Shown: positions 1 through 7,602, numbered from the stretch's first letter. The stretch is DNA of 10,455 nucleotides from Lunatibacter sp035460985 (GCA_035460985.1 DATHWC010000267.1:1-10455), one strand, 5' to 3'. Notes: generated by a model from the sequence alone, not told the origin. Translations and numbers: made by a program.

Positions 1-963
1 TCTATAGTCCCGGTCATCCCAGGTATTGAAGACATTCATTGAGGGAACTGTCACACTCCATCCGAGCTCGTCCGCTCCGCGAATGCCTGTCATTGCTGGC
101 ATGATATCATCATTGGCACCGCCTGCACCACTTTGCTGGCCCAAGAATTCCACAGCGAAGATATGCTCCCGCATATTGTCGGATAGTTCAGCGCGAAACA
201 GATTTTGAAAATCCGGCTCTAAGTCGTACCCAAACCGTCCTTTGTTGTCAATCACCCACTTTGCCTCCTCATAAGCCTTTGGATAATCGCCCAGGGTCAA
301 ATGGACGGAAGCTAGATAAGAAGCCGCAGTTCCTTTAGTTGCCCTTGACCTCACATTATTCGGTTGCTGATCAGGGAGCCATTGCTTGGCATATTCCAGA
401 TCAGCCAGTATTCCCTGATAGATGGTAGCCTCTGGGGTTTTACTGATTTCTTTCACCAATTCAGGATTGCTGATAAAGAAATCGATATAAGGCAAATCGC
501 CAAACATCCGCACCAAATGGAAATAGCTGAACGCCCGCACAAACCTTGCTTCTGCCACCAGTCTGTTATTCACTTCCTCTTCCAAAGACAATGCTTCCGC
601 ACCGGAAATGGCCGCATTTGCGGCAGAAATGACTTGATACCAGTAGGGCCAAAACTGGTTCACCATGCCGTTGTTATCATCCATATTGAAGTCATTTACC
701 TGCTGCCGTTCGGCTGGCGTACCGCGATCACCAATATCCACCATGTCGCTGCGAAGCATCAAAGCAGACACAAACTGCCGGCCCCAAAGCCGCTCGGTGG
801 CAATCCATCCGTAGGCGCCAAAAATGGCAATCTCCACGTCTCTGGACGTATTGAATAAGCTCTCCGGTGCCAACAGACCTATTGGTCTTTCTTCCAAGTC
901 CGCACATCCCAAAAACATGCCGACAAAACTCAGTAATAAAAACTTATTGATATATTTTTTCAT
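1..963 (-). CDS. SusD/RagB-family outer-membrane lipoprotein, partial (C-terminus beyond the window)
   Basis: This is the substrate-binding lipoprotein that caps a SusC transporter on the cell surface. The ATG at 963 opens a frame of 321 codons that is still open at base 1. Family members are usually about 450-600 residues, so roughly the last third is missing. The N-terminus is a lipoprotein signal peptide: MKKYINKF, a hydrophobic stretch, then FLGC with the lipidated Cys at residue 20. The following ADLEERP...LAPESLFNT and FGAYGWIATERLWGRQ segments, and the later AEARFVRAFSYFHLVRMFGDLPY and KGTAASYLASVHLTLGDY segments, are typical of the SusD N-terminal domain and its TPR helices. It lies 111 bp downstream of the susC-like gene on the same strand. 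Its leader is very A-rich (GAAAAAAAAATATAAACAG before the ATG), as expected for Bacteroidota initiation. The ligand cannot be inferred. Family assignment is firm from sequence features. Confidence 0.93.
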   Translation of the reverse strand, partial: MKKYINKFLLLSFVGMFLGCADLEERPIGLLAPESLFNTSRDVEIAIFGAYGWIATERLWGRQFVSALMLRSDMVDIGDRGTPAERQQVNDFNMDDNNGMVNQFWPYWYQVISAANAAISGAEALSLEEEVNNRLVAEARFVRAFSYFHLVRMFGDLPYIDFFISNPELVKEISKTPEATIYQGILADLEYAKQWLPDQQPNNVRSRATKGTAASYLASVHLTLGDYPKAYEEAKWVIDNKGRFGYDLEPDFQNLFRAELSDNMREHIFAVEFLGQQSGAGGANDDIMPAMTGIRGADELGWSVTVPSMNVFNTWDDRDYR

Positions 964-1074
964 CTGTTTATATTTTTTTTTCAATTGTCAGATGGAATCT
1001 CGCATGATGGATAATCATCCTCTGAATGAGGGTTTTCTCATGCTCGATTTCATGATTTCTTCCGTAGTCGGTGA
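964..1074 (-). other. susC-susD intergenic spacer
   Basis: This 111-bp spacer separates the susC stop from the susD start. It contains small imperfect inverted segments: CCTC/GAGG around 1019-1031, and ATGAT/ATCAT around 1004-1018. A poly-A leader on the minus strand lies immediately before the susD ATG. No promoter matching TAnnTTTG is seen, so co-transcription from susC is the likely arrangement. The small stems could modulate transcript stability between the two genes, but they are too weak to call a terminator. Confidence 0.4.
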
Positions 1075-4000
1075 TTAAAAGCCCACATTGATTCCAAAGG
1101 TATAATTCTTGGCATTCGGATAGGATCCGTAATCCAAGCCCAGATTTCTATTGCCGTTAGTCGAACCTCCTGATTGGTAATTCACTTCAGGATCGTATCC
1201 TCTGTAGTTGGTAAATGTCAGGATATTCTGCGCACTGACGTACAGTCTAAGCCGGGTTACCTTCAGTTTTTCCAACACAGGTGCTGGCATATTGTATCCG
1301 AGCGAAAGGTTTTTCAACCTAGTAAAGGTCCCGTCATAGATCCAACGAGTAGAAACCCTCCGGGTCCTGCCTGTCATAGCCCGTGGAATATCCGTATTGG
1401 TATTGGTAGGTGTCCATCGGTTCAATGCCGCCGTAGTGGCGTTGTTGATACCTGAAAGCAGGTCCAATTCCATCAAGGTGTAGCTTAGGATATCGTTACC
1501 GTAAGATCCTTGGAAGAAAACATTCAAATCAAAATTTCTCCAACGGAAATCATTGTTCCATCCCCAAATAAAGTCAGGATGAGGATTACCAATTATTTCC
1601 CGGTCATTGGCATTTAGCATACCATCTTCATTCAGATCCCTGAATTTCTCCCCGCCTAGAACCTGCTCAAAGCCTCCACCTGGAATAAAATCATCACCTT
1701 GTTGATAAACACCATCATAAATCCAACCGAAGAAGCTTCCCACTGGGTATCCTTCCTTCAATAACTGGGTATTGCCCAAACCGACCATGTGTCCCGGACC
1801 GGATCCGTAGTGAATGTCTGTTCCATCCGGTAAGGAAAGGACTTTGTTTACGTTTCGGGAAATATTAACATCCATATTCCATTGGAAAGCACCAACCAGA
1901 TTTCGAGATCCCAGTGTCAGTTCTACTCCTTTGTTTTCTACCTGACCAATATTTCTCAGTTGATCCGTATATCCGGAATATCTCGGTAATGGAACGGAGA
2001 ATAATAGATCGGAAGTTACCATACGGTAATATTCCGCAGACAAGGTAATTCTGTCATCCCAAAATCCCACGTCTGTACCTATGTTGAGTTGTGCGGTTGT
2101 TTCCCAAGTCAGGTTATCGTTGGCTACAGTAGTTGGTCTTACCGCATTGACTGGAGAACCATTAAGCACTGTGAACACCGAGGAAAACCTGGCAAGCGTT
2201 TGGTACGGTGCAATGGCTTGGTTACCCGTAATTCCGTAGCTTCCCCTCCATTTCCAAAAGCTAATTAAGTCCGAGGTATCCAAGAACTTCTCATTTTTCA
2301 TGTTCCATGCTACAGCACCAGAGGGGAAGAAAGCCCATTTGTTGTTTCGACTAAAGGTAGAAGATCCGTCATACCTTGCATTGAAGGTAAACAACAACCT
2401 GTCTGCAAAGGAATAATTCACCCTTCCATAATAGGAAGAAATCTGCCAGTCAGTAAAGGCTGAATTGGGAGTTTGCCACACTGCGGAAGAGCCCAGGTTC
2501 CAGTAAGAAAACGCGTCGGTAATGAAATTCTGTCCACGGGCACCCCAGCTTTCATTCTCTGAGGATTGGAAAGAATAACCCGCCATGGCGGAGAAATTAT
2601 GGATTTCGCCAAACGTCTTGTTATAGGTCAGGTAATTTTCATTAAGGAATAGTGTACTCCTAGATGCGTTTATCCGTGCATCGCCACCCACGTTTCTTCC
2701 TTCGGTAACGGTAGTTGGGGAATGTAGTCCATTACGCCCTGCATGGGCAGTCGCGCCGAAAGTGGTACGGAATTTCAGGTTTTCAAGAATATCATATTCC
2801 GCAAACATGTTTCCCTGAAACCTATCAGTTACGTTTTGGTCAACCAAAGAGGTTGCTACGGCATAGGGATTGTCGTGGGGATCGTTTAGCCTTGCTACTG
2901 TAAAGGTGCCATCCGGACGGTAGATCGGTTGATCTGGCTCAAATTTGAATGCGGAAGCAACCACACCGGGAGTTAATCCACCGGATCCCTCCTGAGTACG
3001 AACTCCATCACTCTCACTACGCTGCGCAAAGAGATTCAAGCCAATCTTAAGCTTTTGTGTGGCTTGAACATCCAAGTTGGAGGTGATGGAAAACCGGTTA
3101 AAGTTGGAATTGATAATTACTCCCTTTTGGTCAAAATACGCACCGGACACGTAGTAATTTACCCCCTCGTTTCCACCGGAAATCGACAACTGGTAGTTTT
3201 GGATTCCTCCCGTACGGAAGATTTGGTCCTGCCAATCCGTGTTGGCCCCGGCAGATGTGATATTTGGTCTCGCCTCAGAGATGTAGTCAATAAACTGGTC
3301 TGCATCGAGCAGGTCCAAGCGATTGATTTCGTTTTGGGCGGAATAGGATGAGTTGAACTCAATGCGGGCTTTTCCTTTAGTTCCCCGCTTTGTAGTGATC
3401 ATGATGACTCCGTTGGCTCCTCTGGAACCATAAATAGCAGTTGCCGAAGCGTCTTTTAGTACTTCAACTGAAGCAATATCCTCCGGAGGAGGCATCGCTG
3501 CTCCAATAAATCCGTCTACCACGAATATCGGGTCACTGCTGGCATTGATGGAGGTGCCGCCACGAATCCTCACTTTCAGCGCCGCACCAGGAGCACCGTT
3601 GGTTGCCTGAATCTGAACACCGGCGGCCCGGCCCTGCAATGCCTGCACGGCACTGATCGCTGGGTAGGCGGTCAGTTGTTCGGATTTTACAGAGGATACA
3701 GCTCCCGTCAAATCGCTTCTCTTTTGGGTACCATACCCGATGACCACCACTTCTTCAAGAGATGATTCATCCAAATTCATGGTAACATTTAATTCGGTTT
3801 GATTACCCAATTGAATACGCTGGGTAGCATAACCTATAAATGAAAACACGATGGTTGATCCTTCGGGAACAGTAATGGAGTAGGTCCCGTCAATATCTGT
3901 AACAGACCCCGTAGTTGTTCCCTGCACAGAAACGGTTGCGCCGGGTAATGGGTCTCCATTTTCATCGCGGACCACTCCCCTAACGGTAACATCCATCATG

Positions 4001-4386
4001 GAGACTACCTCCACATTGGCGCTGTTTACCTTTTTGACATCTATTTGGTCATTGACCTGGCGAAATCCCAAGGAAGCTTGTTGGGCAACCTGCACCAGTA
4101 ATTCCTCCACCGTGGCCGAAGTCCCGTCTACAGTCACTTCAAAATTTCGGTCAATATCTTTCCTGTCATAGGAAAAGGTGAATATGGACTTGCTTTCCAC
4201 TAAGCGGAAAAACTGTCCCAGGGTCATTTCTTCCCTGTCCAATGATACCCAGACCTGATCGATGGATTGTAGTTGGGCGTTAACATTTACTGCCAAAACC
4301 AGGTTAAACAACAAGGTTTGCAGGATTAACCCCGTAAGGAAATACCTTGACAACATATAAATTGTCTTTTGTAGTTTTAATTTCAT
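1075..4386 (-). CDS. SusC/RagA-type TonB-dependent outer-membrane transporter with N-terminal STN signalling domain
   Basis: This outer-membrane active transporter of 1103 residues imports a ligand delivered by its SusD partner, using TonB energy. Domains in order: signal peptide (1-38, ending VNVNAQ); STN/secretin-like signalling domain (about 44-118, with TLGQFFRLVESKSIFTFSY and GTSATVEELLVQVA); carboxypeptidase-regulatory-like beta-sandwich (about 133-205, RGVVRDENGDPLPGATV...GTTTGSVTDIDGTY); TonB box and SusC signature (about 209-230, LEEVVVIGYGTQKRSDLTGAV); plug (about 235-335, with ALQGRAAGVQI, VRIRGG, PIFVVDG, SVEVLKDASATAIYGSRGANGVI); then a 22-strand-type barrel ending in a terminal Phe (GINVGF). 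The STN domain is the part expected to touch FecR, whose gene lies just upstream, 144 bp away; susD follows. This makes it a signalling transducer type rather than a plain SusC. Length and motifs look intact. The substrate is unknown because no degradative enzyme is in view. Confidence 0.96.
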   Translation of the reverse strand: MKLKLQKTIYMLSRYFLTGLILQTLLFNLVLAVNVNAQLQSIDQVWVSLDREEMTLGQFFRLVESKSIFTFSYDRKDIDRNFEVTVDGTSATVEELLVQVAQQASLGFRQVNDQIDVKKVNSANVEVVSMMDVTVRGVVRDENGDPLPGATVSVQGTTTGSVTDIDGTYSITVPEGSTIVFSFIGYATQRIQLGNQTELNVTMNLDESSLEEVVVIGYGTQKRSDLTGAVSSVKSEQLTAYPAISAVQALQGRAAGVQIQATNGAPGAALKVRIRGGTSINASSDPIFVVDGFIGAAMPPPEDIASVEVLKDASATAIYGSRGANGVIMITTKRGTKGKARIEFNSSYSAQNEINRLDLLDADQFIDYISEARPNITSAGANTDWQDQIFRTGGIQNYQLSISGGNEGVNYYVSGAYFDQKGVIINSNFNRFSITSNLDVQATQKLKIGLNLFAQRSESDGVRTQEGSGGLTPGVVASAFKFEPDQPIYRPDGTFTVARLNDPHDNPYAVATSLVDQNVTDRFQGNMFAEYDILENLKFRTTFGATAHAGRNGLHSPTTVTEGRNVGGDARINASRSTLFLNENYLTYNKTFGEIHNFSAMAGYSFQSSENESWGARGQNFITDAFSYWNLGSSAVWQTPNSAFTDWQISSYYGRVNYSFADRLLFTFNARYDGSSTFSRNNKWAFFPSGAVAWNMKNEKFLDTSDLISFWKWRGSYGITGNQAIAPYQTLARFSSVFTVLNGSPVNAVRPTTVANDNLTWETTAQLNIGTDVGFWDDRITLSAEYYRMVTSDLLFSVPLPRYSGYTDQLRNIGQVENKGVELTLGSRNLVGAFQWNMDVNISRNVNKVLSLPDGTDIHYGSGPGHMVGLGNTQLLKEGYPVGSFFGWIYDGVYQQGDDFIPGGGFEQVLGGEKFRDLNEDGMLNANDREIIGNPHPDFIWGWNNDFRWRNFDLNVFFQGSYGNDILSYTLMELDLLSGINNATTAALNRWTPTNTNTDIPRAMTGRTRRVSTRWIYDGTFTRLKNLSLGYNMPAPVLEKLKVTRLRLYVSAQNILTFTNYRGYDPEVNYQSGGSTNGNRNLGLDYGSYPNAKNYTFGINVGF

Positions 4387-4530
4387 AATTTTAAAATAGT
4401 TTATTGTACATACATTAAGCCAGGTCCGGTGGTAGTTTCATTCCCCAATGTTGTATACCCCGGGCCTTTCTTTTTTTAACTAACTGATCTGCTAGGAAGT
4501 GTCTGTTTTTTGCTTCATGGTTATTGGGTG
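4387..4530 (-). other. fecR-susC intergenic region, probable sigma-responsive promoter region
   Basis: This 144-bp gap lies between the FecR stop and the SusC start. Such gaps in sigma/FecR/SusC loci often carry the promoter recognised by the cognate ECF sigma factor. By reading I found no match to the housekeeping -7 element TAnnTTTG on the minus strand, which agrees with a specialised promoter but does not prove it. The sequence just before the start is AT-rich (CTATTTTAAAATT then ATG). Promoter location is inference. Confidence 0.3.
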
Positions 4531-5604
4531 CTAAAATTGAATATATACTTTTTTATTGTCGATGGTAAAGTCAAATGCTTCTATATAGGCGATACGCTCC
4601 AGCACCAAATCCAAATCTTGGTTTTTAAAATCCGATGAAAGATTCCAAGCTCGGGAAGGGCTTCCACTCACTTGGATGTCCACCCCGTACCACTTCTCCA
4701 ATGCCCGAACCGCATCTTCCATGGAGGCATTCCTAAGCTGCAGGATTCCATCCTTCCATCCAAGGACATTTTCTGTCTTGAAAGGATTGATTTTGTAAAA
4801 ATGTGTGGTAGGATCATATTCCAGCTGTTCACCGGGTCCGAGGAATATATCTTGATCGTAATTGCTATTTTTCACCTGAACTTTCCCGGAAATGAGGGAA
4901 ATACGCTGCCGCTTTTCATCCGTGGTATTGATTGTAAAACTAGTCCCCAGCACTAGCGTGACCAATTTTCCGGCAAGAATTTGCATGGGCCGGTTTTGAT
5001 CCGATGCAATTTCAAAATAGGCCTCTCCGGTCAGTTCCAATTCCCTACTTAGGCTGTCGAATGTCTCCGGAAACCGGAGTACAGTCCCTGAGTTCAACCA
5101 AATGCTTGATCCATCCGACAATTTCACCATCAATTTTTCACCGTGTAACGTCTCTTTGGTGACCCAAGGAACGGGAGGGATATCCGCTAAAACAGCTTTA
5201 TCCGGAACATGTGTGTAAACATGATAGATTCCGGAACATATTAAAACCGTCATAAGAATAGCTGCCACTTTGTTCCATTGACCTGCCCGGTCCCATAAGC
5301 TACTTGAATGGTCTGCCTTCCGCTTTCGACTCACACCGTTTGAGGTTGCAGTTGTTTTGGTTTTTCCTTCAGCAGTGATTATTTCATGAAGCTGCCTTGC
5401 CTTCTGCTCGGGGGAAGGAAGTACTTTTTTTTCCCGAAAAGCCATTACCAGTGCTTTGGCTTTCAATATATCCGCAGCCGCTTCCGGATGACCCTGAACC
5501 CAGTTACTCCAGTAGATATCAAGCTCTTTGTCCGGGGTTTTTACCCAGCGGACAAATTCAGGATTTGCCAAAAGAAAGGTGAGGTGGTCTTGCTTATTTT
5601 TCAT
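4531..5604 (-). CDS. FecR-family anti-sigma factor (inner-membrane regulator)
   Basis: This regulator of 357 residues is expected to hold the adjacent ECF sigma factor inactive until the partner SusC transporter signals. Visible layout: a cytoplasmic N-terminal helical region (about 1-108; LANPEFVRWVKTPDKELDIYW), a single transmembrane helix (about 112-128, KVAAILMTVLICSGIYHVY), a periplasmic FecR domain (about 147-245; KLSDGSSIWLNSGTVLRFP, ELTGEAYFEI, VLGTSFTINT, ISLISGKVQV, LGPGEQLEY), and a C-terminal DUF4974-type STN-like domain (about 284-355; DGILQLRNASMEDAVRALEKWYGVDI). The cytoplasm-to-periplasm order and the length are typical of Bacteroidota FecR proteins. The gene sits 92 bp downstream of the sigma-factor gene and 144 bp upstream of susC, the canonical arrangement. 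Dual anti-sigma/pro-sigma activity is known for some FecR proteins but cannot be read here. Confidence 0.94.
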   Translation of the reverse strand: MKNKQDHLTFLLANPEFVRWVKTPDKELDIYWSNWVQGHPEAAADILKAKALVMAFREKKVLPSPEQKARQLHEIITAEGKTKTTATSNGVSRKRKADHSSSLWDRAGQWNKVAAILMTVLICSGIYHVYTHVPDKAVLADIPPVPWVTKETLHGEKLMVKLSDGSSIWLNSGTVLRFPETFDSLSRELELTGEAYFEIASDQNRPMQILAGKLVTLVLGTSFTINTTDEKRQRISLISGKVQVKNSNYDQDIFLGPGEQLEYDPTTHFYKINPFKTENVLGWKDGILQLRNASMEDAVRALEKWYGVDIQVSGSPSRAWNLSSDFKNQDLDLVLERIAYIEAFDFTIDNKKVYIQF

Positions 5605-5696
5605 TTAATTGCCATTCACCAATATAAGGCAGCAGCTTGTCCAATGACATGGCAAAAAATGATTTTTTTTAATTAAAAATGGAAAATTTTTTCCCG
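5605..5696 (-). other. sigma factor-fecR spacer with a GGAAAA/TTTTCC palindrome
   Basis: This is a 92-bp AT-rich spacer. At 5681-5695, one base after the sigma-factor stop codon, is GGAAAATTTTTTCCC, in which the arms GGAAAA and TTTTCC pair around a 3-base centre. On the minus strand it is followed by ATTTTTAATTAAAAAAAATC, which does not make a convincing intrinsic terminator. Two similar palindromes lie upstream of the sigma gene, at 6379 and 6475, so it may be a protein-binding site. A sequence TATATTGG (minus strand, about 5614-5621) is one base away from the Bacteroidetes -7 element but has no well-placed -33 TTG. Confidence 0.35.
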
Positions 5697-6305
5697 CTAC
5701 CAGTTTTTGCGAAGCAGGGAAATGGTTTCGTACAGTAGGTTACGGACTGATTTTACGTTCGAAACACCCATCAGTTCACGGATTTGCTCATAAGTCAGGT
5801 TTTCAAAATAAAAATAATAGAGGACTTCCCGCTTCTTGGGAGTTAATTCCTGAATGGCCGCCTGGAGTCTTGCCAATGCCTCTTGCCCCACTTGCTGATC
5901 AATCAAATGCTGCTCATGGGAAGGGGCGATCCACTGCGGGTTTTCTCCGGAAAAAGCCTCAAATTTCCGGAACCACTTGCTTTTTTCACGTATAATTTTT
6001 CTTCTGAGGGCCTTAAAGAGATAGAATCGTATGTTATTGGTAGCTCCTAACCGCATTCTATTTTTTCGGATTTCCATAAAAAGGTCCTGAATACAGTCCT
6101 GAACCAGACCCACGTCCCCAGAAACCTGAAATCCATAATTATACATCTCCTCGTAATTGGAAGAATAAATCTGCACAAAAGCTGATTCACTGCCTGACTT
6201 GAACTCTCCCCAAAGCACCTCGTCCGTCTTGCCATCATCCGAAGTTGGATTCGGGGAATTCGGGGTTGAATGTCGAAAAATATTTATTGTTGAGACCGCT
6301 GGCAT
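5697..6305 (-). CDS. RNA polymerase ECF-type sigma factor (sigma-70 family)
   Basis: This 202-residue extracytoplasmic-function sigma factor would direct RNA polymerase to the promoters of the linked susCD locus. Region 2 covers about residues 43-105 (FVQIYSSNYEEMYNYGF, then DVGLVQDCIQDLFMEIRKNR, the DxxQDxF-type helix, then IRFYLFKALRRKIIR). After a linker, region 4 covers about 146-200 (ARLQAAIQELTPKKREVLYYFYF, then the helix-turn-helix NLTYEQIRELMGVSNVKSVRNL). The N-terminus has about 30 extra residues rich in Pro/Ser/Asn before the conserved DEVLWGEF; a later start is not offered by any Met before residue 54, so the ATG at 6305 is kept. It is the first gene of the sigma/FecR/SusC/SusD series and is divergent from trhA. 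Genes of this type are often autoregulated, but no exact housekeeping -7 element was found upstream. Confidence 0.95.
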   Translation of the reverse strand: MPAVSTINIFRHSTPNSPNPTSDDGKTDEVLWGEFKSGSESAFVQIYSSNYEEMYNYGFQVSGDVGLVQDCIQDLFMEIRKNRMRLGATNNIRFYLFKALRRKIIREKSKWFRKFEAFSGENPQWIAPSHEQHLIDQQVGQEALARLQAAIQELTPKKREVLYYFYFENLTYEQIRELMGVSNVKSVRNLLYETISLLRKNW

Positions 6306-6559
6306 AGGTATTTTGGGAAAGAGAAACTAAAATTAGGCTATAGAGTTGGATTTAAAAACAAAAAAATAGATTATTACAGGAAAAATATTTTCCCAGTTAT
6401 CGGTTGCCTTCCTGCAAGTAAATCAGGTTATTATCCATTTTGAATCAGCTATATCGGAGCTATACTTAAATTCAGGGAAAATTTTCTCCCAAGTAAATTT
6501 GATCTGGATTGAATTTCAAAGATCAGTAAAACGCATTAATCAATTATCTTTATCGACAG
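6306..6559. promoter_or_regulatory. divergent promoter region between sigma-factor gene and trhA
   Basis: This 254-bp AT-rich region drives divergent genes. It contains two related palindromes: GGAAAAATATTTTCCC at 6379-6394 and GGGAAAATTTTCTCCC at 6475-6490. Both are preceded by CA and followed by A. The second sits in the spacer of a good candidate trhA promoter at 6471-6501. On the minus strand no exact TAnnTTTG was found for the sigma gene. The closest is TATTTTTT just beyond the first palindrome, with no proper -33. No open reading frame of note lies here. Confidence 0.5.
6471..6501 (+). promoter_or_regulatory. candidate trhA promoter (TTC-N20-TAAATTTG) with palindrome in the spacer
   Basis: TAAATTTG at 6494-6501 is an exact match to the Bacteroidetes -7 consensus TAnnTTTG. 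TTC at 6471-6473 lies 20 bases upstream and matches two of three bases of the -33 TTG. The palindrome GGGAAAATTTTCTCCC at 6475-6490 fills the spacer, so a protein bound there would be expected to control access. Transcription would start near 6506-6510, giving a leader of about 50 bases before the ATG at 6560. The promoter call rests on motif matching only. Confidence 0.45.
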
Positions 6560-7195
6560 ATGGAGAGAAAACAAGCATTGGAAGAGGAATTTGCAAATAG
6601 CATTACGCATCTTATCGGTGTGCTGTTCAGTATTGTGGCCATATCACTGCTTATTACGTTTTCAGTGTTGAACGGTACAGTCATCCATATTGTCAGCTGC
6701 AGCCTTTTTGGGGGGTCCATATTGTTGCTTTACACTTTCTCTACTTTATACCATGCCATAGATTCTCCCCGTATAAAACCATTACTGCGCACTTTTGACC
6801 ATGTTAGTATTTATTTTTTGATAGCTGGGACTTACACACCCTTTCTACTTATAGCGATTGGAGGAATGAAGGGTTGGATTTATTTTGGGGTGATATGGGC
6901 CTTGGCACTTGCAGGAATTGTTTTCAAAGTCTTTTATACCCACCGCTTTCGCAAGTTATCGCTGGTACTTTACCTGAGTATGGGTTGGTTGGCCGTTTTC
7001 TTTGTTCAGCCCCTTATCCGTAACCTGGACATTTCCGAACTTAGCCTAATTGCTGCGGGAGGAATAGCTTATACAATAGGGGTGATTTTCTATACAAACA
7101 AGACCATGCGCTTTGCCCATGCCATTTGGCATTTGTTTGTGTTGGCGGGGACGGTGTTACACTTTATAGCGATTATGTTTATGATTACCAGGTGA
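6560..7195 (+). CDS. trhA: PAQR/hemolysin III-family membrane protein (TrhA-type)
   Basis: This 211-residue polytopic inner-membrane protein of the HlyIII/PAQR family is related to E. coli YqfA/TrhA, which has been linked to membrane-fluidity homeostasis. Seven hydrophobic segments can be drawn across residues 18-209. Family motifs are intact: ExxNxxTH at 10-17 (EFANSITH), SxxYH at 61-65 (STLYH), the FDH element at 79-81, and the C-terminal HxxxH at 187-191 (HAIWH) with a further His at 201. In PAQR proteins the SxxYH and HxxxH histidines hold a metal in the membrane-embedded site. Length is typical and the gene looks complete. It stands alone, divergent from the sigma-factor gene and convergent with the aldo/keto reductase, so there is no operon context. 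Despite the historical name, hemolytic activity should not be assumed. Confidence 0.93.
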   Translation: MERKQALEEEFANSITHLIGVLFSIVAISLLITFSVLNGTVIHIVSCSLFGGSILLLYTFSTLYHAIDSPRIKPLLRTFDHVSIYFLIAGTYTPFLLIAIGGMKGWIYFGVIWALALAGIVFKVFYTHRFRKLSLVLYLSMGWLAVFFVQPLIRNLDISELSLIAAGGIAYTIGVIFYTNKTMRFAHAIWHLFVLAGTVLHFIAIMFMITR

Positions 7196-7218
7196 TTTCT
7201 TCACTCTGCAAGGCGGAA
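7195..7218 (+). repeat. direct repeat copy 1 (24 bp)
   Basis: The core is ATTTCTTCA, then C, then TCTGCAAGGCGGAA. It begins on the last base of the trhA stop codon. It matches copy 2 (7472-7495) at 23 of 24 positions, 277 bp away. Confidence 0.7.
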
Positions 7219-7232
7219 AAAATGCATTGATT

Positions 7233-7273
7233 GAATGTTATTCCATACCTTGGTTTGATTTGCTATAACATTC
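7233..7273. repeat. inverted repeat, perfect 9-bp arms
   Basis: The arms GAATGTTAT (7233-7241) and ATAACATTC (7265-7273) are perfect reverse complements separated by 23 bases. On the plus strand they are followed by T-rich sequence (TTTGTCACTTTTTT), so a weak terminator role for trhA is possible, though the stem has little G+C. Confidence 0.5.
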
Positions 7274-7276
7274 TTT

Positions 7277-7308
7277 GTCACTTTTTTGCTGCAGGTCAAA
7301 AAAGTAAC
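7277..7308. repeat. palindromic element ACTTTTTTG-CTGCAGGT-CAAAAAAGT
   Basis: There are 9-bp perfect arms at 7280-7288 and 7297-7305, extendable to 12 bp with one mismatch (7277-7288/7297-7308). The loop contains the PstI-like hexamer CTGCAG. I recall similar T6/A6 palindromes as common dispersed intergenic elements in Bacteroidota, but this could not be checked here. Confidence 0.55.
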
Positions 7309-7471
7309 CAACCTGCCCCGCAATTTCAAGGAAAACCTCGCCGCTGTGCATCTTCAAATCCGTCCGCTACCCGCACATAGGCAAACTCCTCGTGGTTTTA
7401 TAAATTTTCTTTTAATGAAAAAGATTGTCCAAACCGCTCGTCAGACATGCCCCTGCCACCGCACTGTCCGA

Positions 7472-7495
7472 ATTTCTTCAATCTGCAAGGCGGAA
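7472..7495 (+). repeat. direct repeat copy 2 (24 bp)
   Basis: This is the second copy of the repeat found at 7195-7218, differing only at 7481 (A instead of C). It lies about 108 bp from the 3' end of the aldo/keto reductase gene. Confidence 0.7.
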
Positions 7496-7602
7496 GTTAA
7501 TTTAATGAAGACACTAATTCTCCCTAATATAATTGAAAAAGGAAAGAAGGGCGAATTTACAATAAGCAAAAATTGTTGAAGACTTTTTTTACTAATCTTA
7601 TT

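Larger units (their letters stand above)
7195..7495. repeat. repeat-bounded gene-free unit between convergent genes
   Basis: The 407-bp stretch 7196-7602 has no convincing gene. It is bounded by two 24-base direct repeats, at 7195-7218 and 7472-7495, that differ at one position (C at 7204, A at 7481); both end in TCTGCAAGGCGGAA. Between them lie two hairpins: arms GAATGTTAT/ATAACATTC (7233-7241 and 7265-7273), and GTcACTTTTTTG/CAAAAAAGTaAC (7277-7288 and 7297-7308, one mismatch, CTGCAGGT loop). A short plus-strand frame of 97 codons (7286-7579) starts inside the second hairpin and has no recognisable domain, so I treat it as non-coding. Structured units of this kind suggest a dispersed chromosomal repeat or a MITE-like remnant; the hairpins may also help end trhA transcription. 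Confidence 0.55.

Noticed and set aside
364..858. Long plus-strand frame opposite the SusD gene
   Set aside because: It is antisense to a clear SusD coding frame and has no family pattern. The same applies to the other plus-strand frames opposite SusC, FecR, the aldo/keto reductase and Fic.
964..1074. Terminator or attenuator between susC and susD
   Set aside because: Only 4-5 bp stems with no following T-run on the minus strand.
6545..6552. TATCTTTA as an alternative trhA -7 element
   Set aside because: It misses the final G of TAnnTTTG, lies only 7 bases before the ATG and has no TTG at the proper distance. The TAAATTTG at 6494 is a better candidate.
7286..7579. 97-codon plus-strand reading frame in the trhA/aldo-keto reductase gap
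   Set aside because: It begins inside a T6/A6 palindrome, crosses a direct repeat copy, has no domain or family pattern and no promoter match. Better explained as repeat DNA.
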